A stretch of DNA of 64,000 nucleotides from Onchidella celtica (taxonomy: Eukaryota; Mollusca; Gastropoda; Systellommatophora; Onchidiidae): contig OZ007570.1 of assembly GCA_963931925.1 (NCBI GenBank), forward strand, positions 60,349,066-60,413,065, given 5' to 3'. Of the stretch, positions 10,632-22,870 are shown in pieces. Within the stretch, counting starts at the first letter, position 1; each line of letters starts with the position of its first letter. The position numbers and the translations under genes are program-made. The notes under the pieces were generated by a model. That model was not told the origin of the DNA, ran no database searches, and saw only the letters and a list, made by a program, of their open reading frames with translations.

Positions 10632-10890
10632 GATTCCGAAGATGCAGGTTTTCACAAGAATGTGAAGTGTAGCAGTGATCAATGTGCTAATGATGAATGA
10701 GTCTTGAAGGTTTCGCTTACAGTAACCAAACCTGTGAATAGCCGTTGAACCAGCAGATCAATAATCATGTAATTTGAAAAAACAAAAATCGATAGCCGCT
10801 TGTCTTGACAGAATACACGCTGTTGTAACGTCATTCCGTTGTCTCAGCCTGTGAAATGCCGTCATTAATAACTCATTTTCGGGATTAAAG
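10632..10890 (-). promoter_or_regulatory. Gene B non-coding first exon and core promoter (approximate)
   Basis: The sequence aligns with 46402-46640 upstream of gene A, and both end on the minus strand at a gtaagt donor (10626-10631 and 46396-46401). A TATAAA on the minus strand lies at 10914-10919, about 25-30 bases before a plausible start site. The transcription start is not determined. Confidence 0.45.
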
Positions 10891-10929
10891 TGTTTTGGAT
10901 TGTGACTAAAATGTTTATAAGTTTCTATT

Positions 10930-12420
10930 CACAATCTGAAATCTTCCTGAATAACATTGTAGCAGAAGAGATAAAGAGAATACAAGATCCAAAAGAAGAG
11001 AAGAACCAGAAAAAGAAAAATCAAAGACATATTATGACATGTTAGAAGAATTAGACAAAAAGAGGAAAACTATACACGAAAAGAATATTATTAAGACGGA
11101 CAAAGAAAAAATCGAAAAATGCAGAACTGAACAAAGTAGTGAAGAAATTGGGAAGAGAAAATGATTAAGAGAACAATTGATAGCGGTAAAGGACCAAAGG
11201 AAATAATTATACAAACAAAGCAGGCGAAAGAAAATCACAAGCATGTTAAAAAAGACAGGCGAAACGACCACGGACAGAGAAGAAATCCTTTGTGTTTGCC
11301 TAGATCTCTATAAGACCCTCTACCAGAAAACAATAGATACACCGGAAACAAGTGTGACAACAAGCCCTGACAAGGATCAAGTACCGACTTTCAAAGAAGA
11401 AGAGGTAGAAATTTGCCCCCAGAAAGATGAAAAAAAGGGAAAAAACCTGGAAATGAGGGCATAACAAGCGACATACTACATATAGGAGGCCATCACATAA
11501 TAAAATATCTAACAAAAGCATTCAAGGAGATCTCAAATACACAGAGAATACCCGAATGCTAGCATGAAGCAAATATCATAATTCTCTATAGAAAGGAAGA
11601 CCGAAGAGATATATAACTACAGACTAATAAGCCGTCTACCATACACATAAAACTTTCACAAGAACATTACAAAGCAGGATGGAAAAGTACTAGACAAAAC
11701 CCACCAAGAGAACAAACTGTTTTCAAAAAGAGCTACTCAACAACAAGTCATCTGCAGGCCTATGATCAGATAATAGAAAAAAGAAGCCAGGAAAAGAATT
11801 TACCACGGTGTGTGGACTTTATCGATTATGAAAAAGCTTTTGGTTCCATTGAACATTTCGCAAATGTTTGAGGCTCTCCATCCAAAAAACTAGTGTCAAT
11901 GAAATTCACATCAAACTATTGCCATATATTATATATTAAGAAGCCTCTATTGGAATCAATTAGGAGTGAGACAGGGTGACCTGATATCGTCGAAATTATT
12001 TACAGTAGCAGTTGAAGAAATATGTAAAGCGTCAAACGTGGAAAGTGGCATAAACATAGATAGGGAATATCTGAAAGACCTGAGATTTGCAGACGACGTA
12101 GCACCTTGCACAGACGACGAACAGCAAATGGAAACCAACCTGAACATGATAAACAAACAGAGCAAGAAGGTTGGCCTGAAAATCCACAAAGACAAAACTA
12201 AATACATGACAAACTAAGAGACAGATGAAAAGGTAATCGTTGAAAACAAAACCATTGAAAAAGTCAGGGAATATAAATACCTAGGCCAGACAATACAATA
12301 AATTTATTATTATGGAACACAATAGAAAAGCCGAAATAAACACCAGAATAAGAGCAGAAAATAAGTATTCAATCATTGCATAATTCCAACGATTACCTAT
12401 GGGATTAATTAATAAATATA
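10930..12420 (+). mobile_element. RTE-like non-LTR retrotransposon remnant
   Basis: Broken plus-strand reading frames carry reverse-transcriptase landmarks: NYRLISRLP near 11620, then RQGDLISSKLF, LRFADD and KKVGLKIHKDKTKYM at 11966-12217, followed by EYKYLGQTI near 12270. FADD is the catalytic metal-binding box. Multiple stops and frameshifts show it is dead. The motif wording fits the RTE clade. It sits just upstream of the gene B promoter region. Confidence 0.75.
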
Positions 12421-12942
12421 ATGCTAGCGCCATCGGCACACAAGCCATGGCCATCCCCTCCTCCCCCCAATTTTTTTTTTCTTTTTTTGTTTCGTGTGTG
12501 GCAAACAGCCATGTCCACACCCCCCCCCCCTCCCCCAACCAAACTCACTATAGGCTGTCTCCCGTGCCAATGGCAGGGGCGACAACAATTAAATAAATAA
12601 ATAAAACATATATTTGTAAACATTTACCGCCCTTGCCGTGGGGATAAATCCTTCTAAGTTATAAGGATCCCCCACTACCCCCCCCCCTCACCCATGATAG
12701 GAATCTTTACTCTCTCCTGGTTGTTTTTTTTTACGGGCGCCAACAAACAACGAAAGAAGAAGATACCCATAAGGGAGCCCTTTTGAGTTTTGAGGGCTAG
12801 GAAAGCCACGAAGAAGACAGAAAGAAAACAAGAAAATACCAACAAGAAACAGGAAGCACAAATGTCAACGGCAGCGACACCTCCCAAAATAAACATCTCA
12901 ATTCTTTAGAATAAGAGCAGCCTGGAGCTGCTTTGGAAATAG
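12421..12942. other. Low-complexity spacer with poly-C/T tracts
   Basis: Homopolymer C and T runs and A-rich DNA; no gene seen. Confidence 0.5.
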
Positions 12943-13166
<224 letters not shown>

Positions 13167-13366
13167 NNNNNNNNNNNNNNNNNNNNNNNNNNNNNNNNNN
13201 NNNNNNNNNNNNNNNNNNNNNNNNNNNNNNNNNNNNNNNNNNNNNNNNNNNNNNNNNNNNNNNNNNNNNNNNNNNNNNNNNNNNNNNNNNNNNNNNNNNN
13301 NNNNNNNNNNNNNNNNNNNNNNNNNNNNNNNNNNNNNNNNNNNNNNNNNNNNNNNNNNNNNNNNNN
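13167..13366. other. Assembly gap of 200 N
   Basis: A run of exactly 200 N, probably a placeholder length. It falls between the AG tract and the following minisatellite, so the true repeat length here is unknown. Confidence 0.98.
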
Positions 13367-13852
13367 GAACAAAAGACGTCCAGAAAGAACAAAAGACGTC
13401 CAGAAAGAACAAAAGACGTCCAGAAAGAACAAAAGACGTCCAGGAAGAACAAAAGACGTCCAGAAAGAACAAAAGACGTCCAGGAAGAACAAAAGACGTC
13501 CAGGAAGAACAAAAGACGTCCAGAAAGAACAAAAGACGTCCAGGAAGAACATAGCAAGTCGACATAAAACAGAGAGGAAGAACAAAAGACGTCCAGGAAG
13601 AACATAGCAAGTCGACATAAAACAGAGAGGAAGAACAAAAGACGTCCAGGAAGAACATAGCAAGTCGACATAAAACAGAGAGGAAGAACAAAAGACGTCC
13701 AGGAAGAACATAGCAAGTCGACATAAAACAGAGAGGAAGAACAAAAGACGTCCAGGAAGAACATAGCAAGTCGACATAAAACAGAGAGGAAGAACAAAAG
13801 ACGTCCAGGAAGAACATAGCAAGTCGACATAAAACAGAGAGGAAGAACATCA
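13367..13852 (+). repeat. Minisatellite: 20-bp unit passing into a 53-bp compound unit
   Basis: About nine copies of a 20-bp unit (gaacaaaagacgtccagaaa) are followed by about six copies of a 53-bp unit made of that 20-mer plus a 33-bp piece beginning gaacatagcaagtcgac. Copies are almost identical, indicating recent amplification. Open frames across it are not genes. Confidence 0.93.
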
Positions 13853-13928
13853 TGGATGAGGAAAATATCAGACAGAGAACAATACAAATCATTACCGGAG
13901 GGGATACATCCTGCAGTGGATGGACAAT

Positions 13929-13988
13929 GCCTAGGTCAAAGAGATAGAATAGTAAACTAGTTTACTATTCTATCTCTTTGGCCTAGGT
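13929..13988. repeat. Near-perfect palindrome, arms of about 29 bp
   Basis: Arms starting gcctaggtcaaagagatag fold back with no spacer around a central ctag; one internal mismatch near the outer end. It could extrude as a cruciform. Confidence 0.85.
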
Positions 13989-14099
13989 GCAGGGTAAAAG
14001 GTGAAAAGGAACTATAACACATAGATCTGAGAGAAAGTGATGACTGAAGGGTGACATGCATCTATGATAAATTATAATTGAAATTTCGAAAGAAGTTTA

Positions 14100-16188
14100 G
14101 TTTTATCTATAACCTAAGATAAGCACATTATGGGAGCAGAAATTATGAAAATAAAGTAAAGACCCCCCCCCCCCCACCTTGCTGGGCAGTCACTTTCACT
14201 TCCTTACACTGCCAACAATATTGCTCCAAATTCCTCTAGTTTTTTAAAAATGATTTTCACAAACATTTAAAGAGACCCTGGCTTTTCAATGCCCTAAATG
14301 AAAATGTTTTGATGCACAAACATGGCCGGGAAAACTGTATGACGGACACTTTATTAGAAGAAAATTAAACGTCTACAATATTACTTTTTGTAATTAAAAC
14401 AAAATACTTCCAAAAAATCGAAGTCAGGTATGATCTTTAATCTCCTGAGGGAGCTTATTTCTAGGCTTTTGCGTCGCCGTCGAGTAAATTGGGAAGTCCC
14501 ACAAAATGACGTGGGTTTATTTTGACTGTGGATTTGCATTTCCCGAACTTATTTGGCATGTTGTATATTTGACTTCATCCACTTCTCTGCCCCCCCCCTC
14601 CCTCCCTCCCCGGTCCTGTCCTTTGTAGTGTGCATCTCCCTTCCCTTTAGTTGTTAATGATAACAGGAAACTAATTATTCCACCAATCTGTGCCGAAACG
14701 CGTAGGAAAACGGCAACAAAAGACTGACGAAACGGACAACAATGGCAACCAGTTCTCAGACAGACTCAAAGAAAACAAGTCGCTAACACGGTCCCTTGCA
14801 TGAACACAATATACAATCAGCCAGAACTTCTCAGTAATAATTAGAATAGAAAAAAAGAAGAAGAAGACAGGCTTAATAATATCTGCGACTCTAATCACGA
14901 CTCGACAAACACTCTAGTTCACATCTCGTAAGGCGTCATGTCGCAATATGGCTGTTGTCAGTTTTTGTATTATTACTTTATTACATTAATACATTTTGCA
15001 TATTTACACATTCAATTGACATATATCTGTCATCCATCCTTTGAAATCATTATAATACACCCATAATCACAGGCACAGAACTGGGGTATTTTGATCACGT
15101 CTGCTGTCATTGTCAACTGGCTGAAGGCAAACAAGTTGAGGAGCGAGGAGAAATCTAACTGAGAGATGAAAATACAATCAGATAGGTTCAACTGTAATTC
15201 CAAGACAAAGAACTCGTAATTTACCGTACCCTTAATATCTCATAATAAAAATGGCAGAACTGGGCTCACCTTAATGTCACTCCAAGTGTCCACTTCGCGA
15301 AATCTGACCGAGGAAAAACAAATTTCTGCTCCAACTTTCAAGCTTCGATATTTTGAAAGGGAATTTCCCCGCTTGGAGTGCTGGGCATATCGATATTTAG
15401 AGATGGTTATATTGATGTTTCTCCTTTTCCATCCTACTTTTACAATCTTGATAATAATCCAGCCAATGTTGCTCTCTCCTCTAACGGACGAAAGAAAATA
15501 AATAAGTAAGTAAGCGAGTAAATAAATAAATAAACAAATAAATAAATAAATAAATATTAGTAATTGTCGATGTCAGTATCGATATTTTTATGGATGAAAT
15601 TACCCACTAGCTGCGGGGGTGTTATTGTCACTGTCGTCACCTCTAAGAGAAAAAAAAGGCCCTGCAGAATGGAGATCATAACACATATTTATATCTTTAT
15701 TTTTTGCTTTTTAATTTCTTTTTTTTTAACTGTTTATTTATTTTCACTTGTATGCGCTGTACGTAATTTGTTTTCTGCCGAATAATAAACCAATAGCAGC
15801 GAAACGTTGCAAGGGAGGTAAACAAACTAATTACGTCAATTAAAATAAAATGGCAGGAGTTATGCAAAATTGTGATTTATTATTTGTGTCACATTGTGCT
15901 TATGGCGTATTTTCCAGTGATGAAACATCGATATCGGTGGGAATAAACTTCTCGTAAAGCCCAGGTTAACGTAATGCTCTTGTCTTCTCAAGACGTATTG
16001 ATACAGTACTTATTCCTATCACAATACATGTATTTAACTTGTCACAGGATGTACTATCCAAGTGGATGACGCAACGATTAATACTTATGCCAGGATGGTT
16101 TCTGGACTTTATGGCAAATCTTTGCGACACGTGTACGAATCAGGTTTTTACTTCTTACATATCGCACTCACATTACTAACATCAATAG

Positions 16189-16234
<46 letters not shown>

Positions 16235-18509
16235 CTCTGTTCATTTGTGTACTGAATTGTCAGGATGAAAAAAAAAAAGTGTGTATGTGTAAGGAGGGAG
16301 GAAGAGGGGGGGGGGGGAAGTGAGAACCCCTCATTTTTATTTATTTTGGAATGTCCGCCAACTGGTCATGAATTCTTGTTCACCATCGAAATATAAAGCA
16401 AATGTTGTCTAAATTCTAATGAATTCTTAAACATGAGAACATTATGACTGCTATAATATAAACTATAATAATTATAATTATACTGGCACTAATGATAATA
16501 ATAATACATAGAATTATAGTAATAATGCATATTGCTGTGATGCGATAATTTAGATCTCTTTCGTAAGCACAATTTTTATAAGGGAATCTAGGCAAGATAC
16601 CAATGGAAATGTACAAGTGTGTGAGTGTGCGTGTGTTTAGGAGTGCGAGTGTAGTCTGTAAGATGAGAATGAAAAGACTTTCAGATCATAATGCACGATA
16701 CACGTAGATCATCGTTTTATTAGCTGTATTCGTTTTCAAGCAATAGTTGATATAGTTTTTAATCTGTTCATTTCTGGATGTAGATTTAAAAAGTCTCATT
16801 CTCCACGTAACTGACTCTGAAGGGATTGCTGTATAAATGTATGTCTAAGTCGGTATGTGTGATGAGAAGGCACAGTTCTTAAAATGTGTGGATTCTTTGA
16901 CGCTTTGAAATACAGTGCGTTTTGTAACTATAGCAATGAACTGGAAATTACGATTTGGTGGCGTTAAACGGTACCAATTAATGCAATTTGCAGAGTCAGT
17001 AAACGAAGAGGTTTATAATTATCTACCATCTTACAGCTACACGAACGAGTTGCTCCTTCCTCTGAAATTTAGCCAAGCACTCCATCATAGGTTCTCAGTC
17101 TGGTGTCTTGAAGTCATTACAATTATGAAAGTTACGTGACGGAAGAACAGATCAGCGTTGTCTTTGAAATATTGGTTTTTGAGTAAGTCAGGCACCGTTT
17201 TGCCATTGATGTCTCATTACATAGAACTCACATGTCGAAAGATTACCTAACGTTGACTTTGAAAACATGGTTTTTGAGTAAGTACGGCACCATTCTAGTG
17301 TCTTTAACTCATTACAATTATGGAATTGACAATGGCGGAAGAATACATAAGTGGAGACTTTGACGTGGCGGTTTCTGATTAGAAAAACACATTCGAGGAG
17401 TTTGTGTATTTGTAATGTGTTACATGATATTCTCCAGTATCTCCTCTTATCAATACATGCTCTAACTCGTTGGGCTGATATTTTGTCATTTTGTTTGAGT
17501 GTAAAGATCTGTTGTTATCATATACTCATGCGGAATGCAATCCAAGTAATTATCTCCTGTGCTGCGTGAATATTTGTGAACGAAACTGTTTTGCCTCATT
17601 GCCTCTTTCAAAACTATCATTTCCATTTGAAATCCCCCCCCCCCCCAACAAAACAACAATATCGTCATCATCATCACCCCCACCAACAACAACAACAACG
17701 ACAGCAAATTTTCTTAAATTACTCCCCACCGCTCCAGAAAAAACAAATCAAAGTAATATGCTTCTCTGTCTGTCTCCCTCTCTCTCTCTTTTTCCCCTCT
17801 CCCCTTCTTCTCCATCCCAAAACACACATACAAACACATACATAAACCCACACATGCGCGCTCGCACAAATACATACACACTCATGGGCATACAGAAAAT
17901 AGAGAGAGACAGCGAGATTGACAGAAAAACAGAGGCGGACATACAGCTTGGAAGACTGACAAACAGACATAGAACTAGAAGAAATATTATTATCATTTTG
18001 TTCGGTTCGCGACAACTGCTTTAAAAACCCATGGTGTAAGACGATCAGATTATAATATTAGCCTTAATAGCCAAAATTATGATCAAGTAAATGGCACCCT
18101 CATCACAGTTACACAGCCGACGCCACTGAGCTGCCCTACAGGCACTTGCGAAGAAGGAACAGGTGATCACAGGGAACTATGTCCTTGGACTCGTCGATCT
18201 TGTTTAAGACGAATGGTTGTGATCATTCGTTCTATCAATTTGTTTTACATTAATTGAATAGCTTTGTGCCGTATATTGGATTCATGTAGACCTTGGGGCC
18301 ATTTTAGTGAGTTTCCTGTACTTAAAAGTTCGCTTTCGTTGAGCTTTTTATACGGATGTGTTGAGGAGCCTGAGGAGAGAGGGGTTGGGGTTGGTGTGAA
18401 GAGATGGTAATGACAGAAAATAAAAGTAAAACGTCGGTTGACAGCGAAAAGAAGATGCAATTTCAAGACTGACAAGCAGACAGAGAGATGAAAACACACA
18501 CACACACAG

Positions 18510-18510
<1 letters not shown>
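14100..18510. repeat. Flank of unit 1, homologous to unit 2 flank
   Basis: Diverged collinear matches: about 14270-16330 with 48800-50900, 16900-17370 with 51290-51975, and 17380-18510 with 57025-58066. No gene is supported. Contents include an (AG)n tract near 16193-16231, AT-rich repeats and C-runs. Unit 2 has an extra block of about 5 kb at 51975-57025. Confidence 0.7.
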
Positions 18511-18685
<175 letters not shown>

Positions 18686-18983
18686 TCCGAGTCAGAGCAA
18701 AACGACAAAAAATCTACACAATAAATTTTACACAGCAATAAGAAAACAAGTTGCCATAATTATTATCTCTAAAGCCCAAATCGTCAGTCCGCAGGAAGAA
18801 AAGCAGAGAATTTCCAGTGAGAACAGCCCTGCATGCCATCCTGGAGACCACACCAGATTTCTTTGAAACCACTTGCTTGACCATACGAGGATCTGGTATC
18901 TCCACCTTTCATTGTCAGTTCTGTCTGACAGGATAATAATGAAATATTTCCAAGTTCGTAATTATTTACGCATTAATTACCGA

Positions 18984-19307
18984 CGGTGGCGTAGCGTGGG
19001 TTGCCAGAGCCAGGGGAGAGCTTATCTTCACAAGGACCACAGGCGGACAATATGGCTGTAATTACTGAGCAAAATTCTGTAAAATATTACATGGCTACGT
19101 TTATAGGCTCAGTCATGATGAAAAACTGTAGACTGTTCGAGCACTGGGAGATTTTCTCTGTGAGAGATGGGGGGGGGGGGGGCTTTATTTTCTATTTATC
19201 ATTACTACCCCAATCGTGGTTTTCATGAAATGTTGCACCCCTAAGAATTTTGCCCCCAGGGTAACTGTCCCTGCCACCCCCACCCCCCCCCCCACTCTAC
19301 GCCACTG
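18984..19307. mobile_element. Non-autonomous hAT-like element, unit 1
   Basis: The ends read cggtggcgtagcgtggg and, in reverse complement, cagtggcgtagagtggg. Flanking 8-mers attaccga and attaccac fit a mutated 8-bp target duplication, as expected for hAT. The interior has G and C runs and no transposase. The unit 2 copy lies at 63252-63547. Confidence 0.6.
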
Positions 19308-21100
19308 ATTACCACAGACTCGTTGGAAATATTATCTAGCGATTGGTGTAAGATCCCACATTACAAGTTAAAGACCAGAAGGCAAAAATAATCATAGTCA
19401 CAAAATTGTGAAACTGGGAAAATCAATTTTTAAAATCAGAAAGTCCACTGCTTGCCTGATGTAAGTAAAACTGTGATTTCTCAGATTTTTGTGTGATTGC
19501 AGCTCTTTTTTTTCACGCTTTAGTTCCGTAGAGACAAGGTTGGTGGACCAGTATTGGGAGGTCAAAGGCCAAAATCACTTTTTGTGATTATGGTTGTTTC
19601 CCTATCCTGTGGGCTTCATTGTTCAAGTTCTTTTTAAACTGTGTCATTCGTCTCGAAAGGTTTTTTTTTTTAAATATTATTATTGTTAGATATTAACTCT
19701 GATTTTGACTGAAATTTATTGGTACTGTTGGACTTTTGGAGTCCGTGAATCACAAATAGAAAGTGATCAAGCTTGAAAGAAAGAGAAAAAAAGGAGAGAA
19801 ATAACACAAAAACTAGAAAACTCAAAGACCGTTGAATTAACTGACCATTAGTTGTTTTTTTTTTCTTTTTTACATTCACAATTAATGTCCCCTCTCATTA
19901 TAATATGGAAAATATCTATCTGCCTGGAGCAGAATGGATTTCAATTTGAACACCTGAAGTGAAGCAAGTAAAATGTGACATTTTACAATTTCAACCAAGA
20001 AGAGTTGTCATTGGAAAGAATTTTATTTGTTATTTTTTCTCTTGAGTTCCGTAATAAATCTTTACACAAATCCTTTGGATACCACATGTATCTTGTCTCA
20101 TTGTTACAGCCAATGAACGAGGAAAGTTATAATGATCCAAAGAGTGTAAATGTTATTTTGGGACACCCTGTATGTTTGTTTATTCAGGGGCGGAGCCACT
20201 ATCTTCTTAAATTTCATTTTTTACCTGTGGAACCACTATTTCTTATCTTCATTCAGAAGCGGAACAATTTTTTTTTTCAGAAGCGGAGCTACAAAGTTTT
20301 AATCCTTTATTTTTTTTATATTTTTTTTTTATGATAGGGACACTTTTAAGTTTTAATTTTTTTTTTATTATTATTCCTTGGCGACAAAACCAAACATATT
20401 TTTAATGTTCAGAAAAGAAACCAATAGATTCCTTTTTTTGTTTTTTTTTTTATTCAGAAAAGACAATAATTTTTTTTACTCCTGACGGAACCATTGAAAT
20501 CAAGCAAATCCCTTTACTGTCCATTTTGGAATTCAAACTACTCAAACTACTTAAATCCAACAAGAATAGAAGCACTGAGGTTTGGTTCACACTCGCTTTG
20601 ATCTTCAAACTTTTACTCAGTTTCTCTCAGTTTCTCCTAATGCAGAATCTAAGCTTTCGTGTAAGTACCCCCCCCCCCTCCCCCCCAAAAAAGAAAAAAG
20701 AACATACTTAGTAGTTGATGTACATCAGTTTGAAAATTTCATGGTTTAAAAATTTACATTTTTTTAAGCCAAAGTAATCAAAACAGACAGACGAAGAAAC
20801 TTAATTTTGTCATAAACAAAATAACTTCAAAAACTCTCGGGGAGGATGAAAGATCGCAGAGAGGCTTGGTGCCAGTAAATACACATAACACAGCCGTTTT
20901 TTGTCTGTAAGATCAGCTTGAACTTATACAGGAAAACTTCATGATATAAAAGATGGGATACTGTGCACATATCTGGAGAAAATGATAGATTACTCATAAT
21001 TATATGAACATGTGTTGATGTCAGAAACTTACAATGACAATATTACACTGGATTTTGCATGACCAATAAGACAAAATATGTGTGCAAAATGTTTAGGTGA
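19308..21100. other. Intergenic, no gene seen
   Basis: AT-rich DNA with poly-T tracts. The part up to about 19750 matches the end of the window (63548-64000). An open frame at 19975-20334 has no recognisable features and is T-run rich. Confidence 0.5.
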
Positions 21101-21101
21101 T

Positions 21102-21102
<1 letters not shown>

Positions 21103-21151
<49 letters not shown>

Positions 21152-21205
21152 AAGAGAAAAAGACAGAGACAGAGACAGAGACAGAGAGAGGAGAGAGAGA
21201 GAGGC
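21103..21205 (+). repeat. AG-rich microsatellite
   Basis: Interrupted (AG)n with AAAG and ACAG variants. Confidence 0.9.
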
Positions 21206-21309
21206 ACTGAAAGGAGATGGAGGAGAAATGGAGTAAGTGTTGCAATAGGAGGAGAGGAAGAGGGAAAAGGAGTCAAAAGTCAAAGCAAAAAGTCCACGTC
21301 TAAAAAGTG

Positions 21310-21800
21310 CTGGTGTTTGTGTGAGATACATTTCTTGTGTATTTGAAATCAATATGTAATTTTCTGTCTGTATTTGTTTTGAACGTGCACACGTTTCCCG
21401 AGTGTGTACATCGTGTAATATGGACACATTTTTCTGTCTGTGATATTATATCCGAATGTCTTTGTATTGTATTGAAAACATTTTTCTGTGTCTGTCTGAA
21501 CATTTCTGTATTAAAGAGCACAACTTTGTGTGATTGAATGTTTGAATGTCTTTGTTTTAAAGTGCAGAAACTTTTCTTTCTGTCTGTGTGTCTCATTGTT
21601 GTTGTATTGAAATGCGTGTTTTTCTTACTGTATTTCTAAAAGTCCTTCTATTAAAGTAAACACTTATGAATGTCTGTGCGTCTGAATGTCGTAAGTGTGA
21701 GAAAATACATGTTTGTCTGTCTATGTGTCTGAATGTCTTTGTAATAAAGCGTTGAAGTTTTTTCATCTAAATGTCAGAATGTCTTTGCATTTATGTGCGC
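21310..21800 (+). repeat. Degenerate tandem repeat built on gaatgtctttgtattaaag
   Basis: Irregular copies of a roughly 55-65 bp unit containing gaatgtctttgt, taaag and tttctgtctgt recur about eight times with substantial drift. Confidence 0.7.
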
Positions 21801-22179
21801 CAAGTTTAAGTCCTCTGCGCTAGGATCAAAATGAACAAGAACAGAACAATACACTATTTTTTTTTTTTTAATGAATTCTGTTTAAAGCAAGCTAACTCAA
21901 CAACTATAGCAAAATGGAAAAAAAGAAGTTTAAAAACAAAGTATATATTATTGTAATATTTCCATCCTTATAAAATTCTTCTGGCCCACGAGATATCACT
22001 TTCGAACTTTGATGTTGCCAGTGCTTTCCTTGCCTAGCTTGAACCAGGTGGATAGGAGGGTGGGCAGATTCTGCACACATTTATGTGCTGTTGTCGGCGG
22101 AGAGATCAGCCGGAGAGCTAGGTCTTGGGGTCGAAACTGTAGAATATAATATAATTATAAGGGTGTGGAAGAGAAAAAA

Positions 22180-22870
22180 AAAATGGACAGTTATAGAGTA
22201 CCAAAGACACTAGAATTGATAAGATGAGACAGCACAGATTTCGCACCTCCTCCTAGCGGCATTCGCACGGGAGTCATGAAAAGTGCCGCATTTTACAATG
22301 CCACTCTGGGAAAATACTGAATTTTGTTCACTGTTCAGCTATCGCTATAGGGAACGGGATTTAATGACACAATTACTATATTTAAATTTACCGATGGCGT
22401 CATGGGACATTCGAACTGTTCAACGCGGTGGTTAAGCACAGTTGTTATGGACTTTGTAAGGGCGATTCGAGGCACAAAGATCAACGGCACATGAAAAGTG
22501 TTTACAAAGTCCGTAACTGTGCTTAACCGCCGCGTTGAACAGTTCGAATGCCCCATGACGTAAATCTAAATATAGTAACTGTGTCTTTCAATCCCGTTCC
22601 CTGTAGGCCATGACTAACGTCATTTATTGTGGAATTATAACCTCAATCGCTGTGGGAAAAACCCTGGCTTTTTTTTTTTTTTTTTTTTTGCATCATAACT
22701 TGACCATTCTATCAAGCATTCTTTTCATGCTATGCGCCATGGACCCCGCCCCCGATCAGCGCGCAAATTGTGTGCACGTATTTTTTAGTGGTACGAAGAA
22801 GACAGTGTCTCAGCTTATCGTTTCTAGTATTTTTGAGAGTATTAAGTAAGGATCATCTGGCATAAATGAG
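22180..22870 (+). repeat. Dispersed repeat X, copy 1 (contains a MITE)
   Basis: The sequence outside 22348-22603 aligns in reverse orientation with 26950-27425. Conserved words include gtcatga, gcattttacaa, ctgttcagct, gtgtgggaaaa and the segment coding PDQRANCVH / IDQGANCVH. Both copies read in a similar frame over about 35 residues, but neither has a recognised domain. Confidence 0.6.
22348..22603. mobile_element. Foldback MITE with TA target duplication
   Basis: Arms of about 110 bp (22348-22460 and 22500-22603) are inverted copies around a spacer of about 40 bp. The ends read tagggaacggg and, reverse complemented, cagggaacggg, and are flanked by TA on both sides. The related repeat at 26950-27425 lacks the insert and serves as an empty site. 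TA duplication fits Tc1/mariner. Confidence 0.78.

Noticed and set aside
13367-13852. CRISPR-like array
   Set aside because: Units are contiguous without unique spacers and the genome is eukaryotic.
17491-18024. 177-codon plus-strand open frame
   Set aside because: Composition driven by poly-C, CA and CT repeats; not preserved in the homologous flank at 57.1-57.6 kb.
19975-20334. 119-codon plus-strand open frame
   Set aside because: T-run rich, no motif, no splice or homology support.
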